DNA of 64,000 bases from Anticarsia gemmatalis (GCF_050436995.1 NC_134751.1:6882001-6946000); one strand, 5' to 3'. Counted from the first letter of the stretch, positions 39,920 to 47,868 are shown. Numbers and translations: made by a program. Notes: a model not told the origin generated them from the letters alone.

Positions 39920-41969
39920 ATGTTAAAGTGTTTGCTCATAGTGGTGTGCGCTATGTGCGTTCCGAGTGATGTTTTTTGTGCACCCGGACTCGAACATATT
40001 AGAGGTTAGTATTGTTTGTACGAATATTTATTAGTAATTAACAGGTTTTTGAACTGTGATTGCGAATAAATTAGTTTGAGAGTGCTAAGGATGCCATTTT
40101 GGGCATTTTGGTTTTCTTCCTCACGCTTGTAATAGTTACGTCGTTTATATTGACTTATTTACTTAAGGTCATTTAGAGATCAATTTCGTAGTATATAGTA
40201 AAATAATAAACATTTATACTTACTATACTTACTTATCGGGTTAAATGGAGCTTGAAATTGCAGCACATTCGTTGCTCTACTCATGTCTTCCATCATACGT
40301 TTGAAAATATTTTTTCTATTCAATATTGCAGTACCAAACGTATATTTTAGTTTTAAATAGGGCCAGTTATGTGCTTCTTAATCACTTATATCGTTGAATT
40401 GTCAAAGTATTTTTAATAACTTCACATGTCATTAAGAAAATCGCAAAGGCTCGCTAATAGGTAGGTATTTCTTAATGGTAAATAATTCTCATTAGTAGCC
40501 CGTTCCTAGGAAGGAAATATTTATGAAAACATAATCATAAGAACTATGAAACAACTTAAAAAACTTTAGTTTACACTGTTATAAATATTTATTTTATTTA
40601 CTATGTGTTTTGTGAAAAAGTACAGGAGATTACTCGTTTGTAATTTCTTTCTTCAGAAAAGCAGACCAGCTGGCGTGATGAACCATTAAACCAGTCAAAT
40701 ACTGCTGCCAGAAGACGACGTCAAACTAAAGACGCCATCGACATCGAATTCATCAAAGGACTGGAATTAACAGGACTACGAAGTAAAGAAACGTTCGTTC
40801 TATCTCCACTCAATGAACAATACCAAGATCAACAGTTAAAATCTGAAATAAACTCTATAATAGCTTCCATAGACATGCAAAAATACAAGGAAAGCTGTAA
40901 AAATGACAACTGTGTGAAGTACGGTTATTCCACTCCAGACAATCTGGCTGAAGACCGAACAGTTCGAAACAGCAACTTCTACGATTTTTCGAATAATAAA
41001 AATCAGTATTATGAATACTATGATGATCGCCATCCACCCCCTCCGCCTCCGCCGCCTCCACACCACTATGGCCGGCCGCCCCCTCCCCCTCATCATCATG
41101 AGGGACCGCCTCCTCCTGACCATCACTTCACTGGATATCCTCCTCCGCCACCAGGCCCTCCCTCTTCACGTCACAATCGCGAAGGTCCGCCGCCACCAGG
41201 TCCACATCATCACAGAGAACCGCCTCCACCACCTCCCCATCACGGTGGACCACCCCCACCACACCACGGCGGACCACCTCCCCCACACCACGGCGGACCA
41301 CCTCCCCCACATCACGGCGGACCACCTCCTCCACATCACCATGAACCACCGCCACCTCATCACGATGACAGATCCGAATACTACGATCGTTACGAATATA
41401 ATAGACCACCACCTCCACCAGGACCTCCTGAAAGCTATCACAAGTCTGACGAAGACAGAAGAACACGACAGTCTTCATATTACAATGACGAACGACCTCC
41501 CCCGCCGCCACATCGTGGCGGACCTCCACCACATCAACGCGGTGGCCCGGAACCACCACCTCCTTATGAAGGACCCCGCCATCGTGGTCCTCCGAGAGAT
41601 AGAGGTGGTCCACCCCCACCTGAAAACCGACATGGTGGTCCGCCACCCTGGATAAAAAACGTGTACAATGATCGTCGTCCTTCATACGAAGATCGGAATC
41701 CACCACGATTTGATAACCAAGGACAAAATCAATCTGGTGACAATAGACCATCTAAACTAGTTGATGCAACTCAAAATACCAATCCTGCATTTGACGACCG
41801 TTTTAGTTCCGGGGCATCGACTGCCGCACAAAATGATGATAACTATATGCTTGACGTAAGATTCGCTGATGAGCCAACGGTTCAGACACCGAGTATAGTT
41901 GAATCAACGACAACAACACGACCTTCTCCGCTTCAATTCCAAGCAGTTGCCGTAACACCAGAAGATTAG
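39920..41969 (+). CDS. secreted Pro/His-rich protein (two exons)
   Basis: Unrecognised protein of 465 residues. Exon 1 (39920-40004) encodes a signal peptide (MLKCLLIVVCAMCVP..., likely cut near FCA-P) and stops after one base of codon 29 at a GTTAGT donor. Exon 2 begins at 40657 after TTTCTTTCTTCAG and stays in frame to a TAG at 41969. After a polar segment comes a basic RRRR at residues 47-50, a possible convertase site. The only two later cysteines seen are in ESCKNDNC near residue 110. From about residue 155 the chain is very rich in Pro, His, Gly and Arg, with five or so tandem PPPPHHGG units near 41230-41345; the C-terminal part is polar with a Thr run. His clusters could bind metal or become pH-sensitive, but that is inference. 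AATAAA occurs at 41971 and 42051. The signal exon can also splice to 42123. Extracellular or structural roles are possible; no family is claimed. Confidence 0.8.
41230..41345 (+). repeat. 24-bp coding tandem repeat (PPPPHHGG)
   Basis: Imperfect 24-bp units such as CACGGCGGACCACCTCCCCC repeat head to tail and encode PPPPHHGG. This array is the likely site of length variation between alleles. The long frames on the other strand and in other phases here are low-complexity shadows. Confidence 0.85.
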
Positions 41970-42050
41970 AAATAAAGTGCAGATGTAATACATTAATAAG
42001 TATGTTATTTATTACCACATAACTGTAAAAATTAATACTCTTCACTAAAT

Positions 42051-42056
42051 AATAAA
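42051..42056 (+). terminator. polyadenylation signal of the Pro/His-rich gene
   Basis: AATAAA 82 bp past the stop codon. Another AATAAA sits at 41971-41976, right after the stop. Confidence 0.55.
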
Positions 42057-42122
42057 TATATATTTTTATAAAATGCTTTGTGTTTTTTTAAGTCAGTCTA
42101 TTGTAATTTTTATATTTATCAG

Positions 42123-43098
42123 GCCCTGAGTGCAGCCTCACACATCACGATTGTTATGTTTTACCACCGGGTAAAGGCATGTTAAGCTCCATTCATTAAA
42201 AAGTACTTTCTTCTTTTTATAGAGACACGCTCTCCAGGCAGCAGAGATTCACCAAAGGAGAGAAGCTATTACGTAAAAGTAAAAAATCAATACAATTTAT
42301 AGTACTCCAAAATTTTTAAGTTATCGATACTTGACTGTAAATAACACTAAGCTCGCTTTCTGATGACAGGGAAGAAAGAACACGCAAAGAAAATCTATAC
42401 TCAATTTACTCATAATATAAAATTGTAGAGTTTGTTTGTTTGGTTAAACGCGCTAATCTCGGGAACTACTGATGCGAATTGAAAATATATTTTAGTGTTG
42501 GATAGCCTATTTATTGAGGAAGCATAAAGGCTATACAACATGACGCTACGACCTATTGGAGCAGAGTAGTACCAGTTAAAAAAAATGTTACAAAAATAGG
42601 AAAAATTATGACCCATTCACGGTTATTTGACGCAAGCGAAGTTGCTCGTCAGCTAATGTTGTAATAAAATTATAAGATGTGTTTTGTCTCCTTTCAGAAA
42701 TTAGTATAATTAATCCTCCAAGTACCTCGGTTATAACTAGCTTTTTTCCCTACTTACCGAAATATTATTTTTCATTTCAGTTTGACGACGATTCAAATGT
42801 CTTTGTTAAATTATTGCTTGATGATGATTCGCCTCCTGAATTATTCTTTGATCGCAGTGGCAAACCTATTAGGATAATAACCAGTGAGGATATAGAACCA
42901 CCAAAATTAAAGAGAGTGATTTACCTTGAAGATGGACCTCCGGAAATAATAATCGAAGATGAAGATGAGCCACCTGAATTTGTAATGAATGAGAGTTATG
43001 AACTATCTGAATTACCACCACCCAAGGTGTTACGTGTAAGAAAATATCCTTGTGTAGTATACTACCCTTCTATCAAAGTCGAGATAAATCGATGTTAG
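42123..43098 (+). CDS. alternative acidic Pro-rich C-terminal exons
   Basis: Three exons chain cleanly: 42123-42170 (after TATTTATCAG, donor GTAAAG), 42223-42272 (after TTTTTATAG, donor GTAAAA) and 42781-43098 (after TTTTCATTTCAG). Phases run 1, 1, 0, so the chain needs an upstream exon ending after one codon base. The only signal-peptide exon I see that fits is 39920-40004, giving a 166-residue secreted protein. The encoded sequence begins PECSLTHHDCYVLPPG. It continues with a Ser/Arg-rich link and then an acidic, Pro-rich tail with repeated (D/E)xxPPE motifs (DDDSPPELF, EDGPPEIII, DEDEPPEFV), and ends in cysteine. An alternative is that GAC|GTAAGA at 41853 in the Pro/His exon splices to 42781, also in phase. 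No family is recognised. AATAAA follows at 43121. A family A repeat sits in the last intron. Confidence 0.6.
42393..42657 (-). mobile_element. family A repeat, copy 5 (in an intron)
   Basis: Diverged minus-strand copy: a short GTTT run, CGCGCTAATCTCGGGAACTA, and GACGCAAGCGAAGTTG at the far end. It lies in the intron 42273-42780 and is the most decayed of the six copies. Confidence 0.7.
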
Positions 43099-43120
43099 GG
43101 CAACACAAGGAGGCAGGTCA

Positions 43121-43126
43121 AATAAA
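43121..43126 (+). terminator. polyadenylation signal of the acidic isoform
   Basis: AATAAA 23 bp past the stop at 43098. Confidence 0.55.
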
Positions 43127-43233
43127 AAATATTATGTTACGTAAATATTGTATCATTTTAAGGTTAGGTATTACAATAGAAATATTCTTATTAGAAAAAA
43201 AAATATTATTTGCATTTGTTATGTCACTATTAG

Positions 43234-43343
43234 CCGGTTTCTGAGTACATTTAGCGGTAGTTTATCTATTCAATAGCGTTTTTTTTATATGAGTAAGCGC
43301 TATCGAATAGATAAACTACCGTTAAATGTACCTCAGAAATCGG
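43234..43343. repeat. near-perfect long inverted repeat (MITE-like)
   Basis: The arm GAGTACATTTAGCGGTAGTT TATCTATTC... is mirrored at CGAATAGATAAACTACCGTT AAATGTACCTC, about 43 bp per arm with few mismatches and a loop of about 20 nt (T-run and ATATGAGTAAG). It sits between the convergent 3' ends of the acidic isoform and the minus-strand ENF paralogue. Confidence 0.75.
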
Positions 43344-43404
43344 GGGTATAACCTTGTACAAATGTATGTAACCTTGTCCAAGTTTAGTACATATTTATAG
43401 TAAT

Positions 43405-43779
43405 TTAGTCAAACTTCTTTCTACAACTTCCGTCTTGAGCACGAATGTAGCCTGGAAGACAGCTGCCAGCAATGTTCTCTCGGCCATCTTTAGCAGTGGT
43501 AGTCGAAACTTTTGTAGTAGATTCTATGTTTTGAGCATTTTTATCCGAATCAGCGCCTACACGTTTTGTTCCATCAACTGGTTGCTTCTCATCTATATCT
43601 CCATCATCAGTCTTCTTGTCATATGGATAAATAAATGTTCTAAAATCATCTCTCACTTTATCAACGTTAACCTGAATAGACTCTCTAACTTCACTTAAAA
43701 ATCTCTTTAAACTGCCGTCAACACTTTTGCACTGCAAAGTTATTATACAGCAAATAATAATACAGGAAATAAACTTCAT
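43405..43779 (-). CDS. ENF-family cytokine precursor, divergent paralogue
   Basis: A 124-residue single-exon precursor. The first ATG with a signal peptide is at 43779 (MKFISCIIICCIITLQC..., cut near VDG); an upstream in-frame ATG at 43818 would put an arginine-rich stretch in front and is less likely. The pro-region is charged. The C-terminal peptide starts after KDGR (residues 97-100) and reads ENIAGSCLPGYIR, then AQDGSCRKKFD (43408-43479). That fits the ENF pattern, with Cys 107 and 119 spaced C-x2-G-x6-G-x-C. Compared with the main copy at 44775-45341, the signal peptide and pro-region start are clearly homologous (a tandem duplication). The peptide differs by Ile at position 3, Ser instead of the Arg before the second Cys, and RKKFD instead of KPTF. 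Receptor activity may thus differ. In this family the peptide is released into haemolymph and acts on haemocytes, muscle and growth. Confidence 0.85.
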   Translation of the reverse strand: MKFISCIIICCIITLQCKSVDGSLKRFLSEVRESIQVNVDKVRDDFRTFIYPYDKKTDDGDIDEKQPVDGTKRVGADSDKNAQNIESTTKVSTTTAKDGRENIAGSCLPGYIRAQDGSCRKKFD

Positions 43780-43830
43780 TTTGTAACGTCTTCTTAGAAA
43801 GTTTTCTCTCAACTGCAATAGTTATCATAT

Positions 43831-43854
43831 ACGCTCAGGATAACCCTTGAGCGT
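43831..43854. promoter_or_regulatory. inverted repeat upstream of ENF paralogue
   Basis: ACGCTCA, 10-nt spacer, TGAGCGT: a perfect 7-bp inverted repeat 52 bp upstream of the ATG, overlapping a TATATGA-like sequence. It could be a dimeric factor site; this is unproven. Confidence 0.3.
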
Positions 43855-44151
43855 GACCTTAAAAATATTATCGCAGCTGATTAAGAATGACTAATTAGCA
43901 AGACCTATTTTACTTCGATGAGTACATTTTTATTTTTATACACAATCAATCATTTCCTTGGCTTGTTGTGTGGTGTTGTTCACAAAAGGTTGTTTTTCGA
44001 TCTTTGCCACTACTTCAGATGTTAGTTAACTGTAATATGCTATAATAGATTATTTTTCAATGCAATAGCAATGTGTACTCTAAAATAATGTTGTCATATA
44101 TAACTACAAATATTCCGTTACTTTAATATTGATTTACAATTCATAAAAAAT

Positions 44152-44435
44152 AAGGCTCCTCCCACGCAAGTGGTCGCAGGTTCGAATCCAAGGCAACACA
44201 CCAATGACTTTTCGAAGTTATGTGTGTATTAGAAATAATTATCACATGCTCCAACAGTGAAGGAAAACATCGTGAGGAAACCTTGCATGCCTAAAATTTG
44301 TTAAATACATTTATTGAGGGCATGCAAAGTTCCCAACCCGCACTTGGCCAGCGTGGTGGACTTAAAGCCCAGCCCCTTCCTCATAACGGGAGGAGACCCT
44401 TGCCCAGCAGTGGGACAGTAATGGGTAAAATTTAT
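44152..44435 (+). mobile_element. SINE family 2, 5'-truncated copy
   Basis: Starts inside the tRNA-like head (GTGGTCGCAGGTTCGAATCC keeps the B box but the A box is gone). It then follows the body and the CCCAGCAGTGGGACAGTAAT tail of the element at 6385-6697. It separates the two ENF precursor genes. Confidence 0.75.
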
Positions 44436-44774
44436 TTTATTATTATCCTATTCATTTAATTCTATAATTTTATAATTGGACAGTAAATTATTGTAAACTA
44501 ATATTTTGAACTAAACAATTTAACTTCAAAGCAACAAATAAAACAACGTTATAAAATTTTTTTATAATAATTCAAAAAAGACATATTACATGATATTACA
44601 CGAAATAGTTACACAAAGCTTTTTACGAATAATATAGTATTACAAAATAAAGATACACTTATAATACTAACAATTTTGATGTTAGGCTTAGAATTCACAT
44701 GAATGGCTTTAATATAAAAACTAAAATCATTAGTCAAAGAAATATAATCGTTTTTGGTGCTGAAACAATGAGAT

Positions 44775-45341
44775 TCAGAATGTGGGTTTACATCTTCCAT
44801 CAGCAGTTCGTACATAACCTGGTAGGCATGCACCTGAGAAATTTTCCTTGCCATCCTTCTTCGTCGTTGTACTTGTAGGTAGTGTTGTCACTTCAACGGG
44901 GCTAGCTCCTTGGTTTGCATTGTTTGGGGCAGCACTATTCTGTGGACTGTTCGATGGTGGAGCGGCGGCACCATTATTTGTCGCAGCGTCAGGCTGTTGG
45001 TTGTTCGAAGGAGCACCGGCTGCTCCACCGTTTGAGCCAGCATTGGTTTGTTGATTGTTCGAAGGAGCACCGGCTGGTCCACCGTTTGAGCCAGTATTGG
45101 TTTGTTGGTTGTTCGAGGGCGCGACAGCCGGTTCATTATTTGAAGTACCTGCCGCCTGACCGTTCGTATTAGCGTTTTTATCTTTAGGACTCAATAAATT
45201 CCTAATATCAGTTCTGGTCTTTTGCACCGTATCCCTCAGAGAATCATGGATGCCACCAAAGAAATCTCTAAGGTTCCCATCTGCACTATTACATTGCAAA
45301 ACGAAAATAGCACAAAATATAAAACAGGTAGATAGCTTCAT
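44775..45341 (-). CDS. ENF-family cytokine precursor (growth-blocking / paralytic peptide type)
   Basis: A 188-residue precursor in one exon. It has a signal peptide (MKLSTCFIFCAIFVLQC..., cut near SADG), a short helical pro-segment, and an Asn/Gln/Gly/Ala-rich linker. The C-terminal 23-residue peptide starts at residue 166 after KKDGK: ENFSGACLPGYVR then TADGRCKPTF (44778-44846). This is the canonical ENF cytokine signature: ENF start, Cys 172 and Cys 184 forming one disulfide loop, GY-R-T-DGRC core and KPTF end. The position just before the first Cys is Ala where family members I know have Gly, and Leu-Pro follows. The linker contains three 18-residue repeats (residues 74-127), so the precursor is longer than the roughly 130-145 residues I recall for relatives. 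In the family the pro-form is cleaved after a basic residue in response to stress or infection, and the peptide causes plasmatocyte spreading, paralysis and growth delay. ATG context is good (A at -3). Confidence 0.95.
   Translation of the reverse strand: MKLSTCFIFCAIFVLQCNSADGNLRDFFGGIHDSLRDTVQKTRTDIRNLLSPKDKNANTNGQAAGTSNNEPAVAPSNNQQTNTGSNGGPAGAPSNNQQTNAGSNGGAAGAPSNNQQPDAATNNGAAAPPSNSPQNSAAPNNANQGASPVEVTTLPTSTTTKKDGKENFSGACLPGYVRTADGRCKPTF
44961..45122 (-). repeat. 54-bp tandem repeat in the ENF pro-region
   Basis: Three head-to-tail units encode APSNNQQTN-GSNGG-AG (residues 74-91, 92-109 and a diverged 110-127). The DNA units are highly similar for the first two copies, so the expansion is recent. 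Confidence 0.85.
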
Positions 45342-45383
45342 TTTTCAAATGTTCGTGTATTGTCTTTCGAATATTTTCTTTTG

Positions 45384-45388
45384 ACTGA
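45384..45388 (-). promoter_or_regulatory. candidate initiator of the ENF precursor
   Basis: TCAGT (in GCGTCAGTCAAAAG) lies about 45 nt upstream of the ATG and matches the arthropod initiator. It would give a short-leader monocistronic mRNA beside the long transcript. No good TATA box at the right distance was seen. Confidence 0.35.
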
Positions 45389-45579
45389 CGCTATGACAAT
45401 TCTTGCCACTTACAAGATAACTTTATTGACCTCATGTATTTTATCAGTTATAAACATACAACATACATTCCGAGAAGTGATAAAATTTTAATGATTAAAA
45501 GTTCTAGAGTTCAAACTCTTCAAAAGTTGCGCTTAACATACTGCATGATTTAAGTTTGGTCCTCTGTGACAAACATCAT

Positions 45580-45935
45580 CTGAAAATAAAGAAAGTAATA
45601 TTACTTATCTCTCTCATTCATTACAGTTTATTGTTTATACACAGACTATAAATTAAAAAATAAAACATTTTTTCCTCATACAGAATACTTGAATACATTA
45701 CTTAACAAAAATGTTCTTAATGAAAATCAAGAAATACTTCGCAATCGCTTAATTCTATACTAAAACAAGATGTTAATTATCGCATTTGTATATAGTTATA
45801 GGAGCAGGTCAAGAATATTGTCTATGTCTAGATCGATACGATATTAATCATTAGCATATACATTTATTACACATTATTATCATATCCAAGAAGATAAGCG
45901 TGCAAGTCAGAACATTTAATAAGATAAATAAATAC
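45580..45935 (-). other. predicted intron joining the upstream ORFs to the ENF precursor
   Basis: On the minus strand, the stop codon of the upstream ORF is followed by AG|GTATTT, and TTTCTTTATTTTCAG|ATGATG occurs 356 bp further on, then 238 nt of leader to the ENF ATG. A donor two bases after a stop codon and a strong acceptor suggest a joint transcript. The leader after the acceptor carries several short upstream ORFs. Confidence 0.55.
45863..45868 (-). terminator. alternative polyadenylation signal
   Basis: AATAAA on the minus strand about 70 nt past the stop of the upstream ORF, inside the predicted intron. If used, it would end a shorter transcript containing only the two upstream ORFs. 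Confidence 0.35.
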
Positions 45936-45937
45936 CT

Positions 45938-46159
45938 TTATAGTCGCTGCCTGCAGTTTCCTAAAGAATCACGTCTCTGTCCTAAAGGGCAATCTAGTTC
46001 TGGTATACGGATTACTTGGCTAGTTTGAGTTATATTTTCTGTTTTGGCGGCAGCAGCATGTCGAAGTTTCTCATGGAAATTGAAGACCACACGCGGGTCG
46101 GCTTTAATACACGAACCCAGCACCATCACAATTAGAAATAACACAATTTTCGCGTCCAT
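45938..46159 (-). CDS. small secreted ENF-like peptide (uENF2-like)
   Basis: 73 residues. The start at 46159 has the best context (AAAATGG) and gives a clear signal peptide MDAKIVLFLIVMVLGSCIKA; an in-frame ATG five codons upstream (46174) has poor context. The middle holds RVVFNFHEKLRHAAAA and an N-glycosylation motif NIT at 42-44. The C terminus is DCPLGQRRDSLGNCRQRL: Cys 57 and Cys 69 in C-x2-G-x6-G-x-C-R, the spacing of ENF peptides and of the broader growth-blocking peptide family. It lacks the ENF start and the KPTF end. It begins only 57 nt after the stop of the ORF at 46217-46525, with no separate promoter visible, and is followed by the intron leading to the ENF precursor. By position and form it matches the second upstream ORF reported for lepidopteran ENF genes; that match is from memory. 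Confidence 0.8.
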   Translation of the reverse strand: MDAKIVLFLIVMVLGSCIKADPRVVFNFHEKLRHAAAAKTENITQTSQVIRIPELDCPLGQRRDSLGNCRQRL

Positions 46160-46216
46160 TTTAATGAAATGCATCGAGCACACTACGTCGTTACTAAAGC
46201 AACTGCGTAGGAGCGA

Positions 46217-46525
46217 TCACCATGGTTGTCTACACACTCCGTTTATATCCTTGACTGTACCGCCTGTACACCTTTCTGTGTTCAGTGGCACCTCTATCAT
46301 AGTCGGCCGTGTGACCGCAGAATCGGTTCCCTCCTCCTTATTAGTCACAGGCGACTGACGCGGCCCATTTATGTTCTCTTTAATTTTTAAAATTGTCGTA
46401 CTTAGGTCTTTCAAGGGATTTCCAAATAAATCAAGGATTAGTTGTCCTGAAGGAGCGTAGGTGGCAGAAACTACGAAATGGGCTAATAGACTAATCACAA
46501 TAAAACGTGTCGCCACAGAAGTCAT
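46217..46525 (-). CDS. small secreted ENF-like peptide (uENF1-like)
   Basis: 102 residues with a signal peptide (MTSVATRFIVISLLAHFVVSA). A hydrophobic helix-like segment follows (GQLILDLFGNPLKDL), then a polar, probably flexible pro-region. The C terminus is RCTGGTVKDINGVCRQPW: Cys 86 and Cys 98 in C-x2-G-x6-G-x-C-R. There is no dibasic site immediately in front; Arg 85 could be the processing point. It is the first of three ORFs in tandem on the minus strand (then 45938-46159, then 44775-45341). Its leader contains a two-codon upstream ORF (ATG TTT TAG) and GATA-like TGATAA motifs. The reading is that it is a growth-blocking-peptide-type ligand or a regulatory first cistron. The family placement rests on Cys spacing and synteny. 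Confidence 0.8.
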   Translation of the reverse strand: MTSVATRFIVISLLAHFVVSATYAPSGQLILDLFGNPLKDLSTTILKIKENINGPRQSPVTNKEEGTDSAVTRPTMIEVPLNTERCTGGTVKDINGVCRQPW

Positions 46526-47063
46526 TTTACAATACTAAAACATCGCACTACGTTTATCAGCCAACAAATTACCAGGCGGCTACACAAATACGATAACATC
46601 CACAAACACGATATTAATTTATCTCTGTTCAATAAATTTATTTATTTTATAATATACATTTCCGAACACTGTATCTAATTAAAACCACAATGATGTTTAA
46701 CTTGTTATTACACTGTATCATGTTAAATTTCAAATGACCTTCGAATAAAATAATAATCGTTTAATTTATAAATAATGAAGTTTATCTGTCTACAATACCA
46801 ACAAGTAAATCGAACCAAGTCTTTAAGGATAATTTGCCATTGAAAATGATTTTATTACGTTTTACACATTCCAAGTTTGTCATAAACACTAACATGATTA
46901 TAAATCAATCATTCAAACTAAGTACATTAACACTACAAGTATATTAATATCTTACTCGTGAAATAATAAATAAAAATAGAATCAGAATGTACTTATGATG
47001 TACTGACAATTACATTTAGTCATATTTTTTTGATAAAACTACTTTAATTTGAAATGAACGACA
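46526..47063. promoter_or_regulatory. presumed promoter region of the ENF polycistronic unit
   Basis: AT-rich 538 bp between the first ENF-unit ORF and the next gene upstream, which is on the same strand. It contains TGATAA and GATAAC (GATA-type) motifs on the minus strand close to the ORF start. No convincing TATA/initiator pair was found. It must also hold the 3' end of the 47064 gene. Confidence 0.35.
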
Positions 47064-47507
47064 TTATGTTGTGTTTGTTTGAGACTCTAAGCTAGGGCCC
47101 ACCTTTCTCAGCTCTTCATTCAACTTTTCCTTGTCACAATCTGAACGCATATCACAATAACGATTGAGCCACACTACCATATCGTTATGTTCATATTTGT
47201 CAACACGATCTTCTGGAGAAAACGTATCGACGTCAACGAGTTGGTCTCCGGATTGAATTCGTATAAATACGATTGTTTTCAAATTTTCGTCTAGCCCCGT
47301 TTCTTGAGTTTCCTTCGGTACACGGAAGGTATATTTCAGCTCTTCAATGTATTCAATGTCTAGATCTACTCCAGGAGGCAAGTCGAGCTTCTTCATAGTG
47401 TACATTTCGAAAGAACTAACATTGCCGACAGGTTGTGGCAAAACTGAACCATGACTTAATATTACCGAACTAGATAAAATAATCAATTTTATTACGATTT
47501 GATCCAT
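47064..47507 (-). CDS. secreted protein of unknown family
   Basis: 147 residues from the ATG at 47507. The signal peptide is MDQIVIKLIILSSSVILSHG. The mature part is acidic: an N-glycosylation motif NVS near residue 29, a segment LPPGVDLDIEYIEELKYTFRV that looks like beta strands, FIRIQSGDQLVDVDTF, then WLNRYCDMRSDCDKEKLNEEL with two cysteines (118 and 124) and a charged helix. No family is recognised and it lacks the ENF Cys pattern. It lies 538 bp upstream of, and parallel to, the ENF unit, which makes a shared physiological setting (haemolymph, fat body) plausible but unproven. It could be single-exon or the product of a longer gene; the stop is in a normal context and no splice site is needed. 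Confidence 0.75.
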   Translation of the reverse strand: MDQIVIKLIILSSSVILSHGSVLPQPVGNVSSFEMYTMKKLDLPPGVDLDIEYIEELKYTFRVPKETQETGLDENLKTIVFIRIQSGDQLVDVDTFSPEDRVDKYEHNDMVVWLNRYCDMRSDCDKEKLNEELRKVGPSLESQTNTT

Positions 47508-47534
47508 CACAAATACTAACTGTCTGTACGTCTG

Positions 47535-47539
47535 ACTGA
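47535..47539 (-). promoter_or_regulatory. candidate initiator of the 47064-47507 gene
   Basis: TCAGT within GGTTCAGTCAGACG, 30 nt upstream of the ATG, with an AT-rich TAATAATATTC about 30 bp further upstream that could serve as the TATA element. Confidence 0.4.
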
Positions 47540-47868
47540 ACCTAGAGCCAGTGAAAGAATATTATTAGAACCATACAGGCATTGTCGTTCAATAAAATAC
47601 GCAACGAGTTCATTCGTAAATTGGCCATTTGATCTTGTTGTGCCAATTGACTTCCATCAATCTCTTCTATTACTTGATGACTGTAAAACTATGCATATTG
47701 TACACTAGGCATAGGGTATTCAATTATTTGAACATCCTTTCTACGTATGAGTGTACTTATTGTCATAGGTCTATTTATCGATTCCAAGAGTTGTTTGCTT
47801 TACGTCTGATTAATAATGAACGTAATTTTGTTTTTTTTTGTATTTTCCAATGTAAAGAGACAATTTTA

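Noticed and set aside
41011..41751. Long open frames in another plus-strand phase (41011-41655) and on the minus strand (41128-41751, 41166-41441)
   Set aside because: They are shadows of the low-complexity Pro/His exon; repetitive CCACCA/CATCAC DNA lacks stops in several frames. The frame joined to the signal exon is the supported one.
42679..42780. Extension of the acidic terminal exon upstream to 42679
   Set aside because: The upstream part starts with GTG, not ATG, and reads through the TTTTCATTTCAG acceptor; exon start at 42781 is better supported. The acceptor at 42700-42701 would need a different phase.
44848..45172. Open frames opposite or out of phase with the ENF precursor (44848-45054, 44888-45136, 44915-45172)
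   Set aside because: All lie over the GC-richer repeated linker of the ENF precursor and have no features of their own.
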